DNA from: Acinetobacter lwoffii
Lineage (GTDB): Bacteria; Pseudomonadota; Gammaproteobacteria; Pseudomonadales; Moraxellaceae
Length of the DNA: 64,000 nt
Direction: 5' to 3'
Assembly (NCBI RefSeq): GCF_024129355.1
Contig: NZ_JAMXXP010000006.1
Location: 1 to 64,000, forward strand
The notes beneath the pieces were generated by a model that saw only the letters and a program-made list of their open reading frames with translations, was not told the origin of the DNA and made no database searches. A program made the position numbers and the translations under genes. Below, piece by piece: positions 7,716-16,025 of this stretch. Every line of letters starts with the position of its first letter. Position 1 is the stretch's first letter.

Positions 7716-8642
7716 ATGATGGCATTGTCAGACCGTACCCAAGGCTATGTTTTTTTAGTTGTTACCATGTGCATCTGGGGCGGTTTTACCTTAACGGCCC
7801 GCCTGAATGCACTTTGGCAGATCAGTGCCTGGGATATTGTGGCCTTGCGTTTTTCTCTGGCCTTCCTGATTCTGATGCCGATCTTGCTCTATCGTAAAGA
7901 GGCCGCTTTTTTACTGAAAAAAGAGCCTTTTATTTTAGCGATGATTGGTGGGGTGATTTACTGCCTGTTTGCCTATAGCGCTTTTCACTACGCACCTACC
8001 GCCCATGCTGCAATTTTCTTGAATGGCTGTATTCCAATCTGTACCGCGATTATGGCTTTTTTTCTGATGGGGCAGGCTTTTGATAAACATACCTGGGCCA
8101 GCCTGATCATTATGATCGTAGTACTATGTCTCATGAGTATGCTGATGTATAGGGAAACTGGTGTGGCCTTTGGAGCAGGAGACGGGCTGTTTTTTATTAG
8201 TGCTATACTTTGGGCGATTTTTACCGTTTTATTGCGTAAATATCAGCTAACTGCATGGCAGGCAATGTGTGGTGTCGCGATCTGGTCGGCAGTGGTTTAT
8301 GTGCCGATTTATCTGCTATTTTTACCGAAAAACCTGAGTGTGCCTGAACCCGAGCATTTACTGTTTCAGACCATTTTTCACGGCATATTTGTGGTGATTA
8401 TTGCTACTTTAAGTTATGTAGAAGCCATCAAGCGTCTTGGTGCATTTAAGGCAGGCAGTATTACCAATCTTGCACCTTTTATTGCGGCAATTCTGGCTGT
8501 ACCTTTATTAAATGAAACTTTAAGTCTGGCCATGGTGTGTGGCCTGATGGGTATGGCAGTTGGGGCCTTACAGCCGTGGCGCTGGTTACAGCATCAGGAC
8601 AGTCTAAGCCGAAAATTAGCAGAACAAAAAAAACAGTCTTAA
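7716..8642 (+). CDS. DMT-superfamily (EamA) inner-membrane transporter
   Basis: Polytopic inner-membrane protein of about 308 residues with roughly ten hydrophobic segments in two repeats of five, the arrangement of EamA-type drug/metabolite transporters. The first repeat begins GYVFLVVTMCIWGGFTLTARL. The second contains FFISAILWAIFTVLLRKYQ and ITNLAPFIAAILAVPLLNE, a typical EamA ending. The substrate cannot be told from sequence. Consecutive TTG, ATG and ATG codons (7713, 7716, 7719) follow the rlmB stop with no Shine-Dalgarno, so I take the first ATG and assume coupling to rlmB. The 3' end runs into a terminator shared with coaE. Confidence 0.85.
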   Translation: MMALSDRTQGYVFLVVTMCIWGGFTLTARLNALWQISAWDIVALRFSLAFLILMPILLYRKEAAFLLKKEPFILAMIGGVIYCLFAYSAFHYAPTAHAAIFLNGCIPICTAIMAFFLMGQAFDKHTWASLIIMIVVLCLMSMLMYRETGVAFGAGDGLFFISAILWAIFTVLLRKYQLTAWQAMCGVAIWSAVVYVPIYLLFLPKNLSVPEPEHLLFQTIFHGIFVVIIATLSYVEAIKRLGAFKAGSITNLAPFIAAILAVPLLNETLSLAMVCGLMGMAVGALQPWRWLQHQDSLSRKLAEQKKQS

Positions 8643-8658
8643 TCAGACTGTTTTTTTT
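8626..8658. terminator. Bidirectional terminator between the EamA gene and coaE
   Basis: Near-perfect stem of 14 bp, an A run then ACAGTCT, loop TAATC, then AGACTGT and a T run (8626-8639, 8645-8658). It overlaps the last codons of the transporter gene and serves both convergent units. Confidence 0.88.
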
Positions 8659-8663
8659 ATGCT

Positions 8664-9263
8664 TCAGCTGGCTGCCATGTTTAAATATTTTTGATGTAAT
8701 AGTCTGAGATGAGCATAGAGATGATCCAGATGACCATCATTTAGGACAATATCATCGGCCATGGTCTGCTTTTGTTCGCGGGACATTTGGGCAGCAATGA
8801 TATTGCGAATTTGTTCGATATTCTGGCCGTCACGTTGTGAGGCCCGCTCAATTTGCAGTTCGATGGTGGCGTCAATCAGTAAGGTGTGCTGGGTGAGTTC
8901 GTGCTGATTGGTCTCAAATAGTAGTGGTGAAACCAGAATGGCATAGGGACTTTGCGCAGCATGTAGTTGCTGGATAATGGAAGTACGAATTGCCGGATGG
9001 GTAATACTTTCCAGAGTTTTGCGTGCTTCAGGAGACTGGAAGATATATTCACGCAGGGCACGACGATTCAGTGAGCCATCGGCAAGCAGTACCCAATCGC
9101 CAAAAGCCTGCTGAATCTGGGTCAGTGCAGGCTGCCCAATTTCAACTACTTCACGCGCAACGACATCGGCATCGACCACGATTATGCCTTGTGCTTCAAA
9201 CCACTGACTGGCAGCAGACTTGCCACTGCCAATCCCGCCGGTTAAACCGAGTACAAATTTCAA
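8664..9263 (-). CDS. coaE: Dephospho-CoA kinase
   Basis: Last enzyme of coenzyme A synthesis; it phosphorylates the ribose 3'-hydroxyl of dephospho-CoA using ATP. It has 199 residues, within the family range. The P-loop TGGIGSGKS is at residues 8-16. Further family marks are VVDADVVAREVV (substrate-binding aspartates), the lid region LNRRALREYIFQ and SPLLFETN. It lies 1 bp downstream of pilD on the minus strand, the last gene of a pilB-pilC-pilD-coaE run; the same pilD-coaE linkage is common in gammaproteobacteria. Confidence 0.96.
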   Translation of the reverse strand: MKFVLGLTGGIGSGKSAASQWFEAQGIIVVDADVVAREVVEIGQPALTQIQQAFGDWVLLADGSLNRRALREYIFQSPEARKTLESITHPAIRTSIIQQLHAAQSPYAILVSPLLFETNQHELTQHTLLIDATIELQIERASQRDGQNIEQIRNIIAAQMSREQKQTMADDIVLNDGHLDHLYAHLRLLHQKYLNMAAS

Positions 9264-9264
9264 T

Positions 9265-10125
9265 TTACTGACCTAAATACACTTTCATAATTTGTTCACC
9301 CCAAAGAAAAGCGATCCAACCGGCAATAGCAATATAAGGACCAAAAGCAAAAGGCTGATTTTCCTTGCGAACTTTTAGCAGAATGATGCCAATAATCGCA
9401 CCTACCAGGGAAGACAGCAGCACAATTAAAGGCAGTAATAATGGACCCATCCAGGCACCCAAAGCCGCAAGCAATTTAAAATCGCCATAACCCATGCCTT
9501 CCTTGCCGGTGATGATTTTAAACAGGTAATACACTATCCATAGACATAAAAAACCAATGATATACCCCCAGATGGCTGAGCTTGGTGAGGTATAGAGTGC
9601 ATAACTATTTACGCCCAGACCTAGCGCGGCCAAGGGCAGAGTATAACGGTCCGGCAATAGCTGGGTGTCGAAATCAATAAAAGTGAGTGCAATCAGCACA
9701 TAAGTCAGGATCAAGCCAAACAGCATTTGCATGGTTGGGCCAAATACTGCTACGACAAGCAGTGCACAAACTGCCGTCAGAATTTCAACAAATGGATAGC
9801 GGATGCTAATGGAATTCTGGCAGTTGCTACATTTCCCGCGCAGGACCAGCCAGCTGATAACTGGGATATTCTGGTACCAGCGAATTGGCTGATGACATTT
9901 AGGGCAAGTCGAAGCGGGTTTGCTTAAACTTAATTTCGCTTCATCAATCACCGGCTGTTCCGGATGCAGGAACATCTGGCAATCGGTACGCCATTCCTGT
10001 TCCATCATCTTGGGAGTGCGGTAAATCACTACATTCAGAAAGCTGCCGATACATAAACTAAAAAGCCCAACTGCGATATACAACGCCGTTGGGTTTTGAA
10101 TAAAATATTGAATAAGATCTTGCAT
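9265..10125 (-). CDS. pilD: Type IV prepilin peptidase / N-methyltransferase PilD
   Basis: Bifunctional inner-membrane aspartyl protease that cleaves the leader from prepilins and pseudopilins and N-methylates the new first residue. It has 286 residues and about eight membrane segments. The cytoplasmic loop carries the two CxxC pairs CPKC and CSNC that bind zinc in the methylase region. The two catalytic aspartates are in FIDFDTQLLPD and in the GxGD motif GMGYGDFK. The start overlaps the stop of pilC by 1 bp. It also serves type II secretion pseudopilins in related bacteria. Confidence 0.97.
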   Translation of the reverse strand: MQDLIQYFIQNPTALYIAVGLFSLCIGSFLNVVIYRTPKMMEQEWRTDCQMFLHPEQPVIDEAKLSLSKPASTCPKCHQPIRWYQNIPVISWLVLRGKCSNCQNSISIRYPFVEILTAVCALLVVAVFGPTMQMLFGLILTYVLIALTFIDFDTQLLPDRYTLPLAALGLGVNSYALYTSPSSAIWGYIIGFLCLWIVYYLFKIITGKEGMGYGDFKLLAALGAWMGPLLLPLIVLLSSLVGAIIGIILLKVRKENQPFAFGPYIAIAGWIAFLWGEQIMKVYLGQ

Positions 10126-11354
10126 TAAACCACAGAACCCATTTGGAAGATTGGAAGGTACATAGCAATCACCAGACCACCAACAAGCACACCGAGAACA
10201 GCCATAATGAGCGGTTCCATCATTGAAGTTAAGCCGTCAACTGCATTGTCGACTTCATTTTCATAATGCGTGGCTACTTTATCCAGCATGGCATCTAGTG
10301 CACCCGATTCTTCACCAATTGCGACCATTTGGATGGCCATGGAAGGAAACTTGTTGGTGACCCGCATAGCAAACTGCAGCTGTTGGCCTGTGGCAACATC
10401 TTCACGGATTTTCATCACGGCATCTTCATACACCACATTATTAGTGGCGCCGGCAGTAGATTCCAGTGCATCAATCAAGGGTACACCGGCTGCGAAAGTC
10501 GTGGCGAGGGTACGGCTATAACGTGCAATAATCGCTTTATACACCAGATCACCAAAAATCGGTGCTTTGAGTGCGGCCTTATCCAGAAAATCACGGAATT
10601 TTTTACTACGTTTCTTGGCTTCAAGAAAAGCGGTAATCAAAGCGCCAATGGCAATAATCAGCAGGAACCAATATTTTTGCATCCATTCCGACATATTGAC
10701 TACCATTTTGGTGAAAGCAGGCAGGTCGGCGCCAAATGAAGAGAATAAGTCCTGGAAAACCGGTACCACTTTAACCATCAAGATAATGGTAACAATCAGG
10801 GCGACCACAACCACCGCAGCCGGATACTTCATGGCTTTTTTGATTTTTTGCTTGAGCAGTTCGCTTTTTTCTTTATAGATTGCGACCCGATCCAGCATGG
10901 TTTCTAGCGCACCGGATTGTTCACCAGATTCGACCAGTGAACAGAACAGGTTGTCGAAATATTGTGGGTATTTGCGCAGTGCACCGGCAAAGGTATTACC
11001 GCCTTCTACTTCACCTTTAATTCCCAGTACAACTTCACGCATCGCTGGATTTTCCAGACCTTCTGCGACAATTTCAAAGCCTTGCACCAGTGGCACACCG
11101 GCTTTCATCATGGTCGCCAACTGTCGGGTAAAAATCGTAATATCTAGTGTACTAACACGTTTTTTCATCAAGCCTTCGAGAATATTTTTTTTCTTTTCCC
11201 GAATGGTCTTGATGCTGATGCCTTGTTTTCGCAGGGTGACCTTGGCCAAAGCCATATTTTTTGCTGGCAATTCCCCCTTGATCTTTGCCCCCTTACGATC
11301 AATTCCTTCATAGCTGAAGATCGGCATCATCTGGCCTTTCTTTACTGCTGCCAT
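10125..11354 (-). CDS. pilC: Type IV pilus inner-membrane platform protein PilC
   Basis: Polytopic platform protein of the pilus machine, 409 residues, through which the PilB and PilT motors are thought to drive subunit insertion and removal. Two T2SF (GspF-type) domains are visible: the first around TIFTRQLATMMKAGVPLVQG, the second around YSRTLATTFAAGVPLIDALE. Each is followed by a conserved FPSMAIQMVAIGEESGALDAML-like segment and membrane helices (for example AVVVVALIVTIILMVKVVPV). It lies between pilB (31 bp upstream) and pilD (1 bp overlap). Confidence 0.97.
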   Translation of the reverse strand: MAAVKKGQMMPIFSYEGIDRKGAKIKGELPAKNMALAKVTLRKQGISIKTIREKKKNILEGLMKKRVSTLDITIFTRQLATMMKAGVPLVQGFEIVAEGLENPAMREVVLGIKGEVEGGNTFAGALRKYPQYFDNLFCSLVESGEQSGALETMLDRVAIYKEKSELLKQKIKKAMKYPAAVVVVALIVTIILMVKVVPVFQDLFSSFGADLPAFTKMVVNMSEWMQKYWFLLIIAIGALITAFLEAKKRSKKFRDFLDKAALKAPIFGDLVYKAIIARYSRTLATTFAAGVPLIDALESTAGATNNVVYEDAVMKIREDVATGQQLQFAMRVTNKFPSMAIQMVAIGEESGALDAMLDKVATHYENEVDNAVDGLTSMMEPLIMAVLGVLVGGLVIAMYLPIFQMGSVV

Positions 11355-11385
11355 ACCTTTATCCTTATTTTAGATCAGCATCCGA

Positions 11386-13095
11386 TCATTCGCTGGTGAC
11401 ACGATTGACTTCCTGTAAAGAAGTCACCCCCTGCATCACCTTGATTAAACCTGACCGGCGTAAATTGTTAAAACCTGCACGTGCGGAAGCATCGGCAATT
11501 TCAAGTGCATTACCGTCCTCCATAATAATTCTGGAAATTTCGGGCGTTACTTTCATAACTTCATAAATACCGACACGACCTTTATAGCCTTCGCGACACT
11601 CATTGCAGCCCACCGGTTCATAAATTTGGAACTCAGGTTGCTGCAAGTCGGTTTCGGTAAAACCCATCTCCAGTAAGCTTTGTTTCGGAATATCGGCAGG
11701 TTTTTTACATTGTGAACACAAACGACGTGCCAACCGTTGTGCAATGACCAGGTTGACTGAAGTGGCAATATTGAAAGAAGGCACCCCCATATTGCGTAAA
11801 CGGGTCAAAGTCTCAGGCGCACTATTGGTATGCAGCGTCGACATCACCATATGACCGGTCTGCGCAGCTTTAATCGCAATCTCGGCAGTTTCCAGATCCC
11901 GGATCTCACCGACCATGACGATATCCGGGTCTTGACGTAAGAAGGACTTCAGTGCGGCAGAGAAGGTCAGGCCAACTTTATTATTAACGTTGACCTGATT
12001 AATCCCTTGCAAGTTAATCTCGACCGGATCTTCCGCTGTGGAAATATTGGTATCTTCACGATTCAGGATATTCAAACCGGTATAAAGTGAAACGGTTTTA
12101 CCGGAACCTGTTGGACCAGTGATCAGGAGCATGCCTTGCGGTTTGTCCAGCGCTTGCATAAAAAGGTCTTTTTGTTCCGGTTCATAACCTAGCGCATCAA
12201 TTCCCAACATCGCGCTGGAGGGATCCAGAATCCGCAGTACCAGCTTCTCACCAAACAGGGTAGGGAGAGAGTTGACACGGAAATCAATGGCTTTATTTTT
12301 AGAAAGTTTTAATTTAATACGACCATCTTGCGGTACCCGTTTTTCAGAAATGTCCATTTGCGACATGACTTTAAGACGCGAAGACAAGCGATTTGCCAGC
12401 TGTAGTGGTGGTGTTGCAATCTGGCGTAGCACCCCATCAACCCGGTACCGTACTCGATAGATTTTTTCATAAGGTTCAAAGTGTAGATCCGAAGCACCCA
12501 TACGAATCGCATCGATGAGTAACTTATTTATATATTTGACAATTGGTGCTTCATCACCTTTATTGCTTTCATCCTCTTCTTTATTCGGATCAGCAGATTC
12601 GACATCAACATCCAGATCAAATTCTTCATCAAACTCAAACGTGCTTTCTTCAGTAAAATTCTGCTCGATCAGTTTTTCAAGTTTATTGTGTTCAACAATA
12701 ATGGTTTCAATATTGAGTTTAGTCGAAAAACGGACTGCATCGATCGCTTCGATATTGGTCGGGTTGCTGGTCGCAACATATAAAATACTGGAATTTTTAA
12801 AAATCGGCAGGATGCGATACTTGGTAATCAGCTTTTCATCAATCGCATCCCGCAAAATTTGGGCAGGATCATAGGCACTGATATCAAACAGCGGTTCGCC
12901 AAATTCAACTGAAATCGTTTCAGCAATGATGGTCGGAGAAAGCTGCTGCTGGTTAATTAACTCAGCCACAATATCGACTTTTTCTTGTTTGGCATGCGCC
13001 AACGCACTGCGCATATCTTCAGCCGAGATGACGCCTTCCTCGACCAAACGACGAATAAATCCGGTAAATCTTGGCGACCCCTGTAATGCTGTCAT
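11386..13095 (-). CDS. pilB: Type IV pilus extension ATPase PilB
   Basis: Cytoplasmic hexameric ATPase that powers pilus extension, 569 residues. The N-terminal GspE-N/MshEN domain is in about residues 1-150, followed by an acidic linker (EEFDLDVDVESADPNKEEDE). The ATPase core has Walker A GPTGSGKT near residue 325, an Asp box QDPDIVMVGEIRDLETA, and His box TGHMVMSTLHTN. The zinc-binding tetracysteine motif typical of PilB/GspE is present (CSQC and CNEC). It is the first gene of pilBCD-coaE and is divergent from tpiA with a 277-bp gap. The retraction motors PilT/PilU are not in the window. Confidence 0.97.
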   Translation of the reverse strand: MTALQGSPRFTGFIRRLVEEGVISAEDMRSALAHAKQEKVDIVAELINQQQLSPTIIAETISVEFGEPLFDISAYDPAQILRDAIDEKLITKYRILPIFKNSSILYVATSNPTNIEAIDAVRFSTKLNIETIIVEHNKLEKLIEQNFTEESTFEFDEEFDLDVDVESADPNKEEDESNKGDEAPIVKYINKLLIDAIRMGASDLHFEPYEKIYRVRYRVDGVLRQIATPPLQLANRLSSRLKVMSQMDISEKRVPQDGRIKLKLSKNKAIDFRVNSLPTLFGEKLVLRILDPSSAMLGIDALGYEPEQKDLFMQALDKPQGMLLITGPTGSGKTVSLYTGLNILNREDTNISTAEDPVEINLQGINQVNVNNKVGLTFSAALKSFLRQDPDIVMVGEIRDLETAEIAIKAAQTGHMVMSTLHTNSAPETLTRLRNMGVPSFNIATSVNLVIAQRLARRLCSQCKKPADIPKQSLLEMGFTETDLQQPEFQIYEPVGCNECREGYKGRVGIYEVMKVTPEISRIIMEDGNALEIADASARAGFNNLRRSGLIKVMQGVTSLQEVNRVTSE

Positions 13096-13372
13096 GCTAT
13101 AAATGCCTACTCATCAAATTCTTTTAATTGCTATACTAAAATTATACGTTTGTTACGTAAAAATACCATAGCCAAGAGTGCCGCTAGCTTCCTCATCTCC
13201 AGTAAAAGCATGAACTGGTTAGAAGAAGTCCCCATTTTTTTAAGTGATAACAAAAAATAACCATTTTGGATAGTCTAAACCGAGAATGAGTGATAAGAAA
13301 ACTATTCTTTTAATTTTCCAATTCCGTGTAGAATGTGCCCAATTCAAAATATGTAAATGAAATAGGTTAATT
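13096..13372. promoter_or_regulatory. Divergent promoter region pilB / tpiA
   Basis: 277 bp between divergent genes. For tpiA a TAGAAT -10-like box is at 13329-13334 without a clear -35. For pilB the minus strand has TATAATTTTA-like sequence near 13142. No operator is evident. Confidence 0.4.
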
Positions 13373-14164
13373 ATGTCGGTTTCGACGATTACCCCTTGGG
13401 TGATAGGTAACTGGAAAATGAATCCGGTGCAGGCAGAGGCATTGAGCTTGGTGCGTGGTATTAAGAATTTGCTGGAAACTGCGCCAATTGCCGAAGATCG
13501 ATGTTATTTAGGTGTGGCACCGATTGCCATTGCCTTAAGTCAGATTCAGGCAGAGCTGTCATCTGCGGTTCGTCCGATTTATACTGTAGCACAAGATGTT
13601 TCACGTATTTCAGGAACGGGTGCCTATACCGGTGAAGTCAGTGCTGAATTACTCGCAGACAGCCAAATCCAGTATGTACTGGTAGGTCATTCTGAACGCC
13701 GTGAAATATTTGCAGAAAATGCTGATATTTTAAATGCTAAAATCAAGAATGCTTTAAGTGCTGGTTTGACGGTAATTTATTGTATCGGTGAAAGCCTGGA
13801 ACAACGTGAAGCAGGGCAGGCAGAAGCTGTAGTATTGCAACAAATTTGTGATATCGCTGCTGTGGTTGAAGCCGAACAATGGAAAAATATCGTGATTGCC
13901 TATGAGCCGATCTGGGCGATTGGTACAGGTAAAACAGCTTCTCCTGAAGATGCGCAGGCCATGCATGCACAAATCCGTCAAGGTTTAAGCCAGATTACGG
14001 GCTATGGCGAGAGTATGGCGATTTTATATGGTGGTAGTGTCAAGCCGGAAAATGCAGTAGAGTTAGCAGCCTGCCCAGATATCAATGGGGCATTGGTCGG
14101 TGGTGCATCACTCAATGCTGAGTCGTTCCATAAAATTGCTCATGCATTTGCAAATACACAATAA
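13373..14164 (+). CDS. tpiA: Triosephosphate isomerase
   Basis: TIM-barrel enzyme interconverting dihydroxyacetone phosphate and glyceraldehyde-3-phosphate, 263 residues. Catalytic residues are visible: Asn and Lys in GNWKMNP, His in [11 protein letters not shown], and Glu in [14 protein letters not shown], the last followed by the flexible loop 6. The phosphate-binding end GGSVKPEN and GALVGGASL are present. It is 13 bp upstream of secG, an arrangement found in many proteobacteria and Acinetobacter, so the two are probably cotranscribed. Confidence 0.98.
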   Translation: MSVSTITPWVIGNWKMNPVQAEALSLVRGIKNLLETAPIAEDRCYLGVAPIAIALSQIQAELSSAVRPIYTVAQDVSRISGTGAYTGEVSAELLADSQIQYVLVGHSERREIFAENADILNAKIKNALSAGLTVIYCIGESLEQREAGQAEAVVLQQICDIAAVVEAEQWKNIVIAYEPIWAIGTGKTASPEDAQAMHAQIRQGLSQITGYGESMAILYGGSVKPENAVELAACPDINGALVGGASLNAESFHKIAHAFANTQ

Positions 14165-14177
14165 TTAGGAGTTCAGC

Positions 14178-14507
14178 ATGCAAACTTTTGTGCTGGTAGT
14201 ACATATTATCTTAGCTGTTTTGATGATTGTCTTGATTTTGGTTCAGCATGGTAAAGGTGCAGATGCTGGTGCCTCTTTCGGCGGCGGTGGTGCAGCGACA
14301 GTATTTGGAGCTTCAGGTTCGGGTAATTTCATGACCCGTTTAACTGCGATTTTTACTGCACTGTTCTTCGTGACCAGTCTGACTTTGGCGATTTTGGCCA
14401 AGCAACAAACCTCGAATGCCTATAGTTTGGGATCTGTTCAGTCTGCGCCGACCGTACCTGTGCAATCGAATGAAACTTCACCAACTGCACCAGAAACGAC
14501 CGAATAG
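14178..14507 (+). CDS. secG: Preprotein translocase subunit SecG
   Basis: Small inner-membrane subunit of the SecYEG channel, 109 residues, within the family. Two hydrophobic helices are visible: FVLVVHIILAVLMIVLILVQ (N-terminal) and LTAIFTALFFVTSLTLAIL. The conserved stretch between them is QHGKGADAGASFGGG, typical of SecG. The C-terminal tail is Ser/Thr/Pro-rich and hydrophilic. A GGAG Shine-Dalgarno is upstream. The next gene is tRNA-Leu(GAG), as in the E. coli secG-leuU order. Confidence 0.96.
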   Translation: MQTFVLVVHIILAVLMIVLILVQHGKGADAGASFGGGGAATVFGASGSGNFMTRLTAIFTALFFVTSLTLAILAKQQTSNAYSLGSVQSAPTVPVQSNETSPTAPETTE

Positions 14508-14560
14508 TTTTAATTAATCCTTTCTTTTTTTCAGTGATGCGACTAGAATGCGTCACAGCT

Positions 14561-14645
14561 GCGGTGGTGGTGGAATTGGTAGACACGCTACCTTGAGGTG
14601 GTAGTGCTTTCGGGCGTGGGGGTTCAAGTCCCCCCTTCCGCACCA
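14561..14645 (+). tRNA. tRNA-Leu (anticodon GAG)
   Basis: 85-nt class II tRNA with encoded CCA. The anticodon stem-loop is CTACC-TTGAGGT-GGTAG, giving GAG. The long variable arm (TGCTTTCGGGCG) marks the leucine class, and the T arm is GGGGG-TTCAAGT-CCCCC. The acceptor stem shows an apparent U5-U68 mismatch beside a G6-U67 wobble. A TAGAAT -10 box with a G/C discriminator sits at 14544-14549. In E. coli leuU is in the same place, after secG. Confidence 0.95.
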
Positions 14646-14698
14646 ACTTATAATCCAGAAATTTAAGTTGGTGTATGCAGCTGAAAAACTTCTATTGA

Positions 14699-14775
<77 letters not shown>

Positions 14776-14855
14776 ATCAATCCTTTTTAAAGACGCAAAC
14801 TTTCAAGAGGCAGCTTAAACCAGTATTAAGCTGAGAAATATAATTTGCATGTTGT

Positions 14856-14932
<77 letters not shown>

Positions 14933-14997
14933 ATCTTTTAAAGATGCAAACTTTAAAAGCAGCTTGGAATATTAAGCTGAAAGTTTTTGTACGCTGA

Positions 14998-15074
<77 letters not shown>

Positions 15075-15120
15075 CTTTTTCAGCGACAGATGACAAATAT
15101 GCAGAATGATGTGGTTTTGA

Positions 15121-15149
15121 TTGAAAAGTTCTCATCTTTTGTATATAAT
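15121..15149 (+). promoter_or_regulatory. Near-consensus sigma-70 promoter before the fourth initiator tRNA
   Basis: TTGAAA (15121-15126), a 17-bp spacer, then TATAAT (15144-15149). Transcription would start around 15156, just ahead of the tRNA at 15163. This is one of the best-matching promoters in the window. It would drive the last tRNA copy and, if terminators are bypassed, rimP-nusA-infB-rbfA. Confidence 0.8.
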
Positions 15150-15162
15150 TTTTGCACGTTGA

Positions 15163-15239
<77 letters not shown>

Positions 15240-15246
15240 AGTTTCT

Positions 15247-15278
15247 AAAAAGAGGCTCACAACAAGGTGGGCCTTTTT
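15247..15278 (+). terminator. Intrinsic terminator 1 after the initiator tRNA array
   Basis: Stem GGCTCAC (15254-15260) / GTGGGCC (15267-15273), loop AACAAG, followed by TTTTT and preceded by an A run. Confidence 0.75.
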
Positions 15279-15319
15279 GCACAGTGGGATTTGAAAAAAT
15301 CTTAAATTGTGCATTAATT

Positions 15320-15341
15320 GGGGCGATTTACGCCCTTTTTT
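15320..15341 (+). terminator. Intrinsic terminator 2 before rimP
   Basis: Stem GGGCG (15321-15325) / CGCCC (15331-15335) with loop ATTTA, followed by six T. It is second in tandem with the terminator at 15247-15278. Both lie in the 227-bp leader between the tRNA and rimP. Confidence 0.75.
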
Positions 15342-15466
15342 ATTGGCTATCGTGTAGTGTCGACATTATTTGGTCAAATCTCCATGTTTCACTACTACTA
15401 TATATAGTTTGTATTGGTTTGTAGTGGTCAAATAGATCATAAAATCGCACCAGATGACGAGAGTAA

Positions 15467-15991
15467 ATGAAGCTATCAAATAAAACTCAAGCACTTCAGG
15501 ACTTGATTGCACCAGCAGTTGAAGCCTGTAATGTAAACCTTTGGGGGATTGAATTCCTGCCACAGGGTAAATGTTCGTTATTACGTATCTACATCGACAA
15601 GCCAGTCGATGAGAGCGTTGCACCAGCAATCAATGAAGATGGTGAAGAAGAGCAGGGGCGTGGTATTGGCGTTCAGGATTGTGTGCGTGTCACGCAGCAA
15701 GTGGGCGCAATGCTGGATGTTCATGATCCGATCTCGGGTGAATATTCACTTGAAGTATCTTCGCCAGGCTGGGACCGTCCATTCTTCCAGCTCGAGCAGA
15801 TGTCAGGCTATATCGGTCATACCGTAGCACTACGTTTGATCAGTGCGGTAGATAACCGTCGTAAATTCCAGGCCAAACTGGTTGCTGTCGATCTTGAAAA
15901 TGAAATGATTCAGGTTGAAGTAGAAAAGCAACAGGTATTGGAGATCGACAGTCACAATATCGATAAAGCAAATTTGGTCTTCCAAGATTAA
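15467..15991 (+). CDS. rimP: Ribosome maturation factor RimP
   Basis: Protein needed for 30S subunit assembly, 174 residues. The N-terminal alpha-beta domain has [29 protein letters not shown]. The C-terminal SH3-like domain follows the hallmark [15 protein letters not shown]. It is about 20 residues longer than E. coli RimP, mainly through an acidic insertion ([19 protein letters not shown], residues about 47-65) between the first domain strand and [14 protein letters not shown]. It is first in rimP-nusA-infB-rbfA, with a 34-bp gap to nusA. Confidence 0.96.
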   Translation: MKLSNKTQALQDLIAPAVEACNVNLWGIEFLPQGKCSLLRIYIDKPVDESVAPAINEDGEEEQGRGIGVQDCVRVTQQVGAMLDVHDPISGEYSLEVSSPGWDRPFFQLEQMSGYIGHTVALRLISAVDNRRKFQAKLVAVDLENEMIQVEVEKQQVLEIDSHNIDKANLVFQD

Positions 15992-16025
15992 TTTAATAAA
16001 TAAAAATTTAACGAATAGGTGACGT

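Noticed and set aside
10270..11313. Long plus-strand open frames antisense to pilC
   Set aside because: They are compositional shadows of the pilC codons, without ribosome binding sites or recognisable domains. The same holds for frames over infB, gltX, ponA and gltB.
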